Origin: Euglena gracilis
Taxonomy: Eukaryota > Euglenida > Euglenophyceae > Euglenales
Direction of reading: 5' to 3'
Assembly (NCBI GenBank): GCA_039621445.1
Contig: CP154956.1
Location: 35,978,100 to 36,042,099, forward strand
Length of the DNA stretch: 64,000 bases
Positions 1-10,200 of this stretch are shown in pieces. The notes under the pieces were generated by a model. That model made no database searches. It was not told the origin of the DNA and saw nothing but the letters and a program-made list of their open reading frames with translations. Position 1 is the stretch's first letter. Each line of letters begins with the position of its first letter. Position numbers and translations under genes: made by a program.

Positions 1-300
1 TTCCTCCCTCCCCCCCCTTGGACTGCAGCTGCCAGATCGGCCAGTGGATCCTGTGGAATTTCCGCTAGCAGCCCAGCCAGGGAATTCAGAAACTGCAGGC
101 CGCTTTTCATTTTCAAATGAAATTGAACACAGTCATTTTGTCCAGTGCACAACGGGCAAACAGATTCCCACCCCCCCCCCCCCCCGGGTGGGCTTGGACA
201 CCCCCAGATCCCCGTGGACCTGTGGAATTTCCGCTGGCCCAGCCAGTGGAATTCAAAAACTGCAGGCCGCTGAAAACATTTGCTGAAAAAAAAAGGGTGA
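1..300. repeat. Two tandem partial copies of a 100-base unit
   Basis: Positions 42-110 and 208-300 both contain a tgtggaatttccgct block, a cagccag..gaattca block and a ctgcaggccgct block. The first copy also carries gactgcagctgccagatcgg. The right arm (61640-61850) has only one copy, so a local duplication or deletion separates the arms here. Confidence 0.6.
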
Positions 301-870
301 ACAAACATTGCCATTTTTTTTTCCCCCCAGGCAGGGGGGGAATCTGGGACCCTGGATCCCCAAAAACATGGCGGGTGGGGGTGTAAACCAAACCAATTTC
401 CCATTTTCTAACCATTTGGAATTTTTTCCCTTTCGGCACTCCATTTTTGGACCCGTTTTCTTCCAAAAAAGCTTCCAAGAGAAAAAAATGTCAGTAAAAT
501 TTGATTGTGATCCAATTTTTTGACCTGCGTTTTTTTCACCCCCCTCCTAAAAATTTCCAAAATTTAAATCTGAAATTTTTGAGATTTTTTTGTGATGGAA
601 TGGGATTTCCATCAAGAAATAATGTATTTTGGGTTCATTTTTCAAAAAAAAATTAAAAAAAATTCCCCAGCCAAAATCCTCGTTTTCCCAAAATTGGTGA
701 AAATGCTGTGGTGGGTGGGGGGGGGTCGACCCACCCCCCCACCTCTGGGGTGGGGGGGTCGACCACCCCCCGTCCTGCCCTGCCCCAGGTGGGAGGGGGG
801 GGGTCTGGACCCAGCCGAGCCACCCCCCCGGGGGGGTCCCCCAGAGGGGGGTGGGATATATTTTTTGATG
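300..870 (+). repeat. Dispersed repeat R1, left-arm copy
   Basis: Blocks around 480-540 (gagaaaaaaatgtcagtaaa and what follows) and 590-725 (ggttcatttttcaaaaaa, gtgaaaatgctgtggtgg) recur at 27590-27912, and inverted at 61015-61260. The unit ends in C/G-run palindromes centred on GTCGAC at 727-775. No coding capacity was recognised. Confidence 0.7.
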
Positions 871-1020
871 CGAAAGGCGCCGAATTTTTTTTAAAAAAGT
901 GCTATTTTAGCATTTCACGATTTTTGGCCATTTTCGGGGCAAAGTGAGTGGGTCACCCAGGACCCCCCCCGGGAGTGGGGGACCCCCTCCCCCCCCAGTC
1001 TTAAAAAAACCCTGACCACA
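870..1020 (+). repeat. Dispersed repeat R2 (TTTTTGGCCATTTTCGGGG module)
   Basis: The block with tttttggccattttcgggg followed by gtgggt and C/G runs recurs at 12890-13010 and 35890-36010, and inverted in the right arm (60720-60840 and 48690-48800). It sits just upstream of the first SAPS exon. Confidence 0.65.
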
Positions 1021-1072
1021 GCTTTGCCCTGTCCCAAGGCATCAAGTTCTGTTGCCCTTTTTTGTCCTCCAG

Positions 1073-1228
1073 CAACTGGAGGACCTCCACATGACATGGG
1101 TTTCGTTGTCTCCGCCGCTGGGGCTGGCTCGCCTGAAGATCGTGGAGCTGCTGTTGGTGATGATGAAGACCAAGAAGCGATACATCGAGGAGGAGCTTGC
1201 CAGACTCGACATGATCAATATCTGTCTG
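1073..1228 (+). CDS. SAPS exon (core, PPLG..RLKIVE segment)
   Basis: The acceptor is the pyrimidine-rich tttgtcctccag ending at 1072, and the donor is gttggc from 1229. The exon is 52 codons, phase 0 in and out. It encodes QLEDLHMTW, then SPPLGLARLKIVELLL, then an Asp/Glu/Arg-rich helix ending DMINICL. This is the classic SAPS segment that precedes the DLFF motif. An identical exon sits inverted at 60493-60648. Confidence 0.88.
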
Positions 1229-4200
1229 GTTGGCTCCCCGACGCCTTTCTGTCGTTCAGGAATACTTCTTTTTAACAAAGGGAGCAATCATTTCTGGGTG
1301 AGGCGATGGGGAGCACTCAGGGCGAGTGGGAGCCCCCCAGAGGTGTTTGGCAAGATTTGCCTTCAAAAACTATTTTTGATTGTGTTTGGTTGTGTTTTTA
1401 AGAGCTCCACTGCATAAAAAGATTGAGTTATGATTTTGGAGTTTGCACATTCATGGCAACAAATTTTACTTTTACATTCGCAATAACCATATAAGATTTG
1501 CAAGTATTTGAAAACACTTTCAGTTAAAATAATTCAAGAGAGGGAAACGTAACATATCCCCTCCAAAAGATCATTTGGATGAATACCTTGGGTGATGCAA
1601 ATTATGTGAGATGACAAAATTTGAATCAGATTTGTGTTCAAGAGTTTGCAGTGTCCGGGGGGGGGGGGGTTGTATTGCAGCAAATCCGAAATTGGTTAGT
1701 AAAATCCTACTGGACTCCCCTCAGGGGGGGGGCTAACAGGGCTAGCTGGTGGAAAATTTTCTTCAGTGACAGGTCCAGGGTCCCCGACTGAAAAATTTTC
1801 CTCAGGCAGTGTGTGCCGAGTGGAAATGGTATATTGATGTGTTTTTTTTTTGGCTGATTTTGTCCAAAAAAAACAAAAAACATATGAGAAATAGGCATTA
1901 TGGGCAGGAGTCCGGGTCAAAGAAAAAATACCAGCCTTTCCCCCCCAGATAATTTTTTAAGGTTTGTGACCCGAGGGGGGAAGGGGGGGCCGCTCTGGGG
2001 GGGCCGAGTGGATACCTCGTCGGAGGCGGGGTTTTCTGCTTTTTTTTTTGGACCCCAAAATTAACCCCCCCCCAAAACAGTGGGTCCCCCCAAGCCCCCC
2101 CGGATGCCCAGGGGGGGTCTGGACCCCCGGGTCCTAAACCCCCTAAACCCGGAACCTCACCTGGGATCTGCCCCAAGAGTTTTTTCCAGCGCTTTGTGTC
2201 AAAAATTTATGGCCCCAAAATGCATTTTTGGTCGATTTTGGGTTGAATGTTCTTTAGAAAACAGCCATTGTGGCTCATGCTCCGCGCGGGGGTCAAAAAT
2301 TTCCGGAGCCCAAACCATGTCCTGGAATTTCTTAAGCTGCACCCCCCCCCCCTGGAGAGGGAGGCTCCAGCAAGCCAGAACCTTTTTCCAGCACCTCCTA
2401 GCCAGGCTGTGGACCCCGGGGAGGGTCGAACGATATGATAAAGTTTTCACAGCCCAGCAAAGCTGAGCTGGACCGAAAAAAAGAGGTCAAAGCTGTCAAA
2501 AATGGCTGGCAAAAATTTTTAGTAGTTTTTTTAAAAATGTATTTTCACCTCAAAATTTTGGCTGAAAAAAACGCATCCCAGCTGGACGTGGGTTTTTTTG
2601 CCTGTTTTCGGGTTCCAACCAGGTTCAGCCCAGCAGCTGGGTAGGACCAAGCACCTCCAGCGACAAATCCCAACAAATCCCAACAAATTCCAACAAATCC
2701 TGACCAGGCGTGTGCTTAGTCGGGTGCCTACCCCACGGGGGGGGGGGGTGCTAGGGGTAGGCACCCCATAGCACCCGATCCGACCCCCCAGGGGGGGGGG
2801 AGGGCTAGGGGCAGGCACCCTCCTCTGACCCCAGCGCCGAAGGGTGCCCGCAAAAGGCCATTTTCAATGAAAATTTCCTGCCCCCCCCCCCCGGACCCTT
2901 ACCCCCCCGGGGGGTGTGCCTGCTAGGGGCAGCCACCCTATAGCACCCACCCCCCCTCCCCCCCCGGTTGGTAAGCACAAGCATGATCCTAACACTGGCC
3001 CTCTGGAGGTCGACAAATCCCAACAACACTGCAAATTTTTTTGCGAAAGATAGATTGTGGACAAAGGATGGACGAAGTTGCCGAAAAGGAATATTATGAT
3101 TTGTTGTTGCCAATGGTTTTTCTGTCTCTTTTTATGCTTTTTTTTTGTCTCCAGAGGTTGTTTTGAAAATGAGAGCTCCTAAGCAGCTTTGTTTGTTTTG
3201 GGGTTCAAAGGATCCTGTTGTCAGTGAGCAGAAAGTTTTATGGCCCGACAACCGTTTAGTCACCTTTGCCATCGGGTAGTTAAAGAAAAAAACATCAAAA
3301 AGCTGTCAAGTTTTCCGGATTTTAAATACAGAGATTGGAGATCAAAAGAAGCTTTGTATTCGCAAGCAGTTGGTTGAAATTATTTCTCGAAGGGATTGTA
3401 TTAAAGAAATGGTGCACATGGGCGGTTTTTGTGCCAATCAACCATTTCCAACACCAATGTATTATTTCCCCCTGGTCTCTTTTTTTTCTTCTCAAGTTTG
3501 TATTTGTGCATCACAGATTCATCCGTGTTGACAACATCACCAGCAGTTGTGATGTTGCAGATCCGTCTTTTGCTCAATAACCCTTTTGGTTGGATAAACA
3601 TCGCCTGCTTTAACAACCCCTTTTAAACGATTCATGGCCCAAAGACCATTAATATATGTCTCCGACAGGAAGGGGGACATACACTGGTGGTCCATTGGGC
3701 AACGTACAGGTTGGGCATTGCAATCCAAGGAATTGCAAAGAGCATCATTCCAGGAGTCAACAGTCATCGAGCAACAGCCAGCTAAAGTGGGAAAAAAGGC
3801 GTCGAAAGCAGCAAAAAGCAGCCAAAAGTCGGCAAAGTGACAAACAAAAGTCAAAAACAGCAAAAAAGCACCAAAAAGTGGGCAAAAGTGCTTTTTATAG
3901 TGACCGAAAGCGGCAAAATAGTCAACTGTTGCCAAAATTTTCAAACTTGGCCGAATAGTGGACAGAATGGCCAAATGTGGCCAAAAGCATTTAGGCGGCC
4001 GGATTCGCATTTAAGCTTTTTATGTTGTTTTGCACATTTGCGCAAATTTCCGAATTTTTTGATTTTGGCTGTGTGGCTCTGGGGGGTTTGAAAACAAGGT
4101 GACGAGAGAGTGCAAAAAAATGAGCAAAATTCTGTTTTTGGCAGTATGATCCTGGGACTTTGGCAAAAAAATGGTGTTTTGGGGGTCCGGAAATGGGCTC

Positions 4201-7200
4201 CGCACGTCGAAACCCCCAGGACCTCCCCCCCCCGGAGCGAAAAAAAAAGCGGCACAGGAACGGGACCTTTGCTGCCCTTGTTGCTTTTTTTGGCTGTTTC
4301 CCTGGGTGTCCCCAAGCTGCCGGCGGTGTGCGTCCTGGGTGTTTGCCGGCCTGCTTTGCTTGCGGCGCCTTGCTGTGGTGTTTTTGGCGTGTTTGTTGAA
4401 GCGCGGGGAGGAAGAGCCGGGGTTTGTGGGTGTGGTGTGACCGAGCCGGCGGGAAGGATGCAGGGGAAGGAAGGTGAGTGCGGGCTGTTTGACAAGGGAA
4501 GCACCGAGGGGAAGAAATAGGGACCACAGGGAATGAAGGGGACGGGTGTCTCCCACCCAACTTACACCCAGGATCTGCACAATCAGTTTGGTGGCAAAGA
4601 ACCCAGCGGAAGAAGCCCAACCCTTGAAGAACAAAATTGTGTTTATTTGCGCAAATGCGATGTAATCATGTTTATTTGCGCATTTGCGCAAACAAACACA
4701 TTTTTGTTCTTCAAGGATTGGGCTTTGACGCCCATGAATTGATGCCGTCGATAAATGGTGTGACAAAAGGGCCGACGGCGAGGACCAGCGGGCCATCCAG
4801 ATGCATATCTTGGTGGGTTTGTCTTTGGCGGCGAAACTCGCACTTAAGGTTTTGATTTTTAGCTTGCGCTTTGGCGCAAATTTCCAAGCTTTTTGAGACC
4901 CGGCGGTAGAACCCACCCACCCTTTTGACCCTCTGGTTCTGCGGAGACCCTCCACGGTGGCGTGTGCATCATTTGCTGATGTTGGGACCCAGGGAACAGG
5001 CCCAATTTTGGCGTTTTTCAGCCTGTGCACCATTTTGAAAAAGGTTCAAAACCCTGGGTTTGAATGCTGGGACACGTGAATTTTCCCAAAAAGTGCCAAA
5101 ACCCCCGTTGCGAGTCCCTCGTTTTTGAGACTTTGACTGTGTTCCCCAGATGGTGCTACACATGCTGGGTGTAATTTGGCCCTTTTTGTTGCTTTTTTTT
5201 TGGGCTCTGCGATGTGTCTGATAAGGGTTGCCTGCTGAGGCATCCAGAGGGTGGACTCCACACACACGTGTGGCAGTTAGAAAAAACGACACGTTACAGA
5301 GTTGTGATCCCTGTGTGCTTGAAGTGCAAGGAGCGGTACAGCGGGAACCGCCCAGGTGGGGGGGGGGTTGGGGGGTTTGAGGGCAAGCCCAGGGACTTGT
5401 CCCAACGTCTGGTGAGCGATGCCAGGCCCCACACTGCCGGGAACAGAAGGCAATGTTTATGGACATTGTGCCTTTGCGCAAATGTTTTACCTTGCGCTTA
5501 AGCACAAGTTAAAACATTTGCGCTTAAGCGCAATGTGTAACAGAAGCCCCTGAGTTTATGGGAGTCCCTCTGATGTGTTACAGTGTGTCAGGGGCCCCTC
5601 TCTGCATGGCCAGTGTGCGGGCTTGGTGAGGAAATACATTGCGCCAAAGCGCAAAACATCATACAAAAAATGAGAAGTGCAAACAGGCGGCTGACATGTA
5701 ATGTGAATGAACAAGCAGTGCATTATGTAGGTATGTCCCTTGCGCTTCGGCGCAATGTATTTCCTCACCAAGCCCGCACACTGGCCGTGCAGAGAGGGGC
5801 CCCCGACACACTGTAACACATCAGAGGTACTCCCATAATCTCAGGGGCTTCTGTTAAGCATTGCGCTTAAGCGCAAATGTTTTAATTTGCACTTAAGCGC
5901 AAGGTAAAACAGTTGCTCTTAAGCGCAATGTCCTTTCAATGGCAGATGCATCTGAATGCGTTCGTGCTGTGTGAGAAGGTGGGCGATAGAGGAGAATGAG
6001 GAGGGGGGTTTGAGCGCTGCTGTGCCAGAAGCTCGGTTGGTGCTTTTGAACTATTCAGGCGCTGGGGAGGAAGTGGCTGTTACAATAAGACGAATCGTGG
6101 GCGATAGCTGTGGAGCCTGAGTGACCTTGCACTCAGTGTACAAAGTGGGTTTTTTGGGATGTTGACAGGAAGACCTTTTTCAGCTGAACAACGCCTTCCA
6201 TCTGCCCAGTGTGATGTGGTTGTCTGGTTGGTTGCAAATTGCTGAAAAAGGTGTGTCAGCGTGTCTGCCTTTCTCCACCGTTATTGATGGACTTTTTCAA
6301 TTCCTCAATTCCATTCGCTCATCCCCAAAGTTGTGTGCTTCAAATCCTGGGTGAGGAAAGGGAGGTGACGAGCTTCATTAAAACATTTTTTTCGACACCC
6401 AAACCTGTTTCCTCGGCAGTGATTCCCAGGGTTCATCTGGTTCCTCTTCTTTTCCAAACAGAAATTTTCCAACTTTCAAAAGTCGGCCAAAAAGAAGGGC
6501 CCCTCAGGCATGCTTAACTGCGAAGCAAGTGGGAGGAACCTCCGGCATTGGCAGTTGGGCTCACAACGCCCAGGACAAGAGACGTCTGGATATGAAGCAG
6601 TTGGTGGTTGCTTGCACCAGGGGGTTGGTTTCCTGTCCCAGGCAAGGTTTCCCTCCACTTTAGCCCTGTCCGCTCTGGTGATGAGATGCTTCCAGGACTG
6701 CTCTCTCCACCCACAGTGATAAAAATGAGAAATAAAAAATTGGTGCCCATTGAGCCAAAGCGGCTTATGTAAAACGAAAATTGAGAGTCACCTTGCGCCA
6801 AAGCGCAATAGAAATACAATTTTAAACTGTAAAAGCAGTGTGGGTGTTGCACCGAAGCGCAATGTTGACCAATTCTGATGCAACGTGACCGAGAGTAGGC
6901 TTCCGTCCCCCTGTCGTGCTTCTTTGTGGTCTATCCCCCCTGGTGTTCATACTCTACCAGGGCCGTTCTCTCCCTCCATTGTGAGATAAGTTTCAAGCAG
7001 TTGTATTGCGCTTCGGCGCAACATCCACGCTAATATAAAAGTATAAAAATTGTATTTATATTGCGCTTTGGCGCAAGGTAACTCTTAAATTTCCGTTCTT
7101 CATAAGCCTGCCCATTGCGCTTTGGTGCAATGGGAACGCATGTTGACACATATGTTGTTATCATTGTGCAAGTGCGGCAATGGTCACCCACATGTTGAAT

Positions 7201-10200
7201 TGCAAAAAAAAGTAAAAATTTGCGCCAAAGCGCAAAGCGTTTTATTTTTTGTAATGAAAAAAAAATTGCGCCAAAGCGCAAATGAGCAATGGAATCGCTT
7301 CTTTTCATCACCCGCCGCTTTGTGTTCATGCACACTGGGACCTGGGGGCGCTGTGCCTGTAGACCGTGCAGTTCCAAGTCGTTGCTTTCATCCCCAGGCC
7401 CTGGGTGCAGGGAGACACTATTTTCGGAGTGTTCTGAGTCTCAGGCTTCGGTGTTCAAAAACAGAATTTTTTTTGGATTTGCGCGTCGGCGCAAATTTAT
7501 AGTCATTTCTAAAGCTAAGTGCGAGTTAGGCCGCCTGAGTTTGCCACAGTGTTTGTCGACGGCGCATGCTTAATGGCGCAAATGCACGCACAAAGAAAAA
7601 TATGTTTATGCACGCATTTGCGCCCACCAACACAATTTGGTTGGTGGGCGCAAATGCGCGCATAAACATAAAGAAGAAGAGTGTGACAGAACCACAACCG
7701 TCAAACACCAGCAGCAGATGTGGTTCATTTGCGCATTTGCGCGCATCACGTTGTTTGTGGGCACAAATGCGCAAATGAACCACGTGAAAAAAATGTGCAA
7801 TCTCTATATCTGGTTTATTTGCAAATTTGCGCCAAACAACGTGATGCGTTCAAATGCACAAATGAACCACCAATGGAGTAGTGAAAAGGCGACTTCATTT
7901 GGCGCTCCAACAGCTGCCCTTAGTGGCTTCTGAATGGGTTCAAACCAAATGACCATACCGTCTCCTCTGGCACATGGTATTATGGTGCCGTTCCTGGTCC
8001 ATTGACAGGTCCCACAAAAGGTGGAGACAGAGGATCTCTTGAAGGTGGGTGTGCAGCCACCCAGTAACAGTGCACGTCCACCGACACTGATTTTAGGATC
8101 CCAACGGCCTTGCCGCTGGCCTGCGACCTGGGCTGAGCTGCTGCTGCCACGTCAGCTGCTGATGCTTCAGCACCCACCGGGCTGGCATCGACCTCCCCGG
8201 TGCAACAGCACCCACCGAAGCTGCCACATTATTCCCCGCAACCAGAGTGTGAGACTGGGGGAACAACGTGGTGCCAGTTCATGGCAACCGCAGCCGGAGA
8301 AAGGTAGCCCTGAAACACCCGTTGCTTTGGGTGCACGGAAGTGTTGAACCTTTACCACTCGATTGGTTGCATGAAAGCGGTGGGACTCACTCCCCACAAA
8401 TTATGCACAAAAATTGGTGTGTTTTACGTTTTTCAAGGGAAAAATGGTGGAGAAAACCCAGAAAATGGACTCCGGCCCGACACTTCTTGGGTATTTCAAG
8501 TGAAAGATTTTGGCTTCTTGTAACACAGTATTGTTGCAGAAGTGTCAAACAGTCACAGGGTCGTTGCACGACATCAATTGCCAAACGGATGAAGCAAAAA
8601 CAACCGGCCTCGCAGGCCAGAGAGAAGCAGTGCAAATGTTGACACAAAAGGCAGGCAAACGTTGGCCTGTCAGATGCCGTGTTCAAGTGAATGTTACACA
8701 ACACCTCTCAACTCAAATTTCATCACCACGTAAAGGTGGTGCAAGTCAAGGGTTGTCGTGCAGAACTGCTACGACAGCCGTCACAGATGAGGAGATGTTA
8801 TCGCACAACATTTGCGCGCACCAACAAGGTTTTGTTTGTGTGCGCTAAAAGCTCGCACCAACACATTATTTTGAAGTGAATTATTAATTGTTTGTGCGCG
8901 CATTTGCGCAAATGCGCCCACAAACAAATTGTGTTTATGCACGCAAATGCGCGCACCAACACGCCAATCACGTTCAAAAACCTCGTAGGGTCATGGTCAT
9001 CATCAGTGTGCATTAACGTTAACATATTGCTCAGTGCACGCCCATGCACAAACCATCCACATACTAGTTTCCCCAAGGTGTTTGTGGGCACAAATGCGCG
9101 CACCAACAAAATTTGTTTGCGCGCATTTGCGCCCACAAACATGTTATTTTTAATTTCAAAGTTATGTGTTTTGTGCACGCAAATGCACCCATAAACATAA
9201 ATTTGTTTATGCGCACATTTGCGCCCACAAACACACATCAGTTGCGTGACGGCTGGCTGACGTAGTCTGTAGTATGTGATGCAATAAGGCTCTGTGTATT
9301 CTTACGGGCGGCTGTAATAACCAAGCCAGTTCAGTTACCATGTCAGCACCAGTACCAAGTGTCGTAACAGCGGGTGTGTGCTTCCAACCTGTTGACATTT
9401 GACAGCACCAGTCTCACCCTCCGCCCTATTCACGTCACTCGGTAAGCAACGTGCACACCAAATTACCGGGAGTTACATCCCCTCAACAATGGGGTGTAAC
9501 AATTCATAAATTGTTCTCCGTGTGTCAGGGTACAGGGTCCCAGAAATGTCGCAAAAATTGTCAATTTGTGCAAATGCGCCCATTTCAAAGAAAAAACCCT
9601 TAAGTGCAAATCCTGCCGTCTAAGAAGCACCCCAAAGGCAGCAAAAAGTCCCAGAGTTGCCAATATGGTTTGAAAGTGGCAAGTGGACAAAATTGGTCAA
9701 AAGCAGCCAAAAATGGCTAAAGCAGGCAAAAGTGGAAAATGATGTTCAGAAGTTTCCAAAAGCGGCGTAAAGGTGGCCAAAAAGAAAGCCAAAGAGGGCA
9801 AAAGTTCCCAAAAGTGTGCAAAAGGAGACCAAAAGTGGGCGAAAGTGGCAAAAGTGGCCAAAAGTTGGCATTTGCCTAAGATCGACTTCTTCCAAAATCT
9901 TCCAAAAGTGTGGCCGGGACCCCTCCTCCAGTGTTCAAAGCCCGACAAATCCCGACAAATCCCAACAACAAGTCCTGGCAAATCCCTACAACACCACCAA
10001 AATGCCAAGTTCCTGGAGGTGCTTGGGTCGGACCCATCTCCCTGGACCCTCAAGGGGGGGGGTCCAGCCAGCACCTTTTTTCCAGCCAGCATTTTTTCTT
10101 TTTAAGGAATTCCCTGCTTTTGTCCACCTGGGGCTAGGACATTCCTCAAAAAAGGGCATGCCTGCGGTAAGTTATTTCCAATTCTGCCTTCCAATCTACT

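Larger units (their letters stand above)
4824..7539. mobile_element. Putative GCGC-box element B, nested in A
   Basis: The left end is TTTGGCGGC, GAAAC, TCGCACTTAAG with box gcgctttggcgc at 4866-4877. The right end (7516-7539) is the inverted motif with box gcgcgtcggcgc at 7481-7492. Just outside, atgccgtcgataaatggtgtg (4743) and its inverted relative at 7547-7572 extend the terminal symmetry. It contains the 5461-5933 foldback and a series of CAAA/TTTG-type boxes. No protein was recognised. It is copied inverted at 54181-56877. Confidence 0.55.
3989..9624. mobile_element. Putative GCGC-box foldback element A (outer)
   Basis: The left end reads TTAGGCGGC (3991-3999), then TTCGCATTTAAGC and a gcacatttgcgc box at 4032. 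The right end (9598-9624) is the same motif inverted, read as TTAGACGGC..TTTGCACTTAAG, with a gcgcatttgcac box inside. Between them are many GCGC-N4-GCGC boxes and smaller foldbacks. No plausible transposase frame was found, so this would be non-autonomous. Flanks on both sides are minisatellite, so a target duplication cannot be judged by eye. Confidence 0.55.

Noticed and set aside
3401-4010. Minus-strand frames as a transposase
   Set aside because: Two overlapping frames are only partly open and no DDE or other catalytic pattern is visible. The plus strand is equally ambiguous.
4020-5033. Minus-strand open frame of 337 codons, with a longer relative at 56701-57774
   Set aside because: It covers a GC-rich stretch and GCGC boxes inside element A, low in complexity. 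The right-arm frame does not keep the same ends, and no family was recognised.
7560-9240. Regularly repeated boxes as a CRISPR array
   Set aside because: Repeats are only 12-16 bases, in both orientations, with irregular spacing, in eukaryotic DNA. No cas genes.
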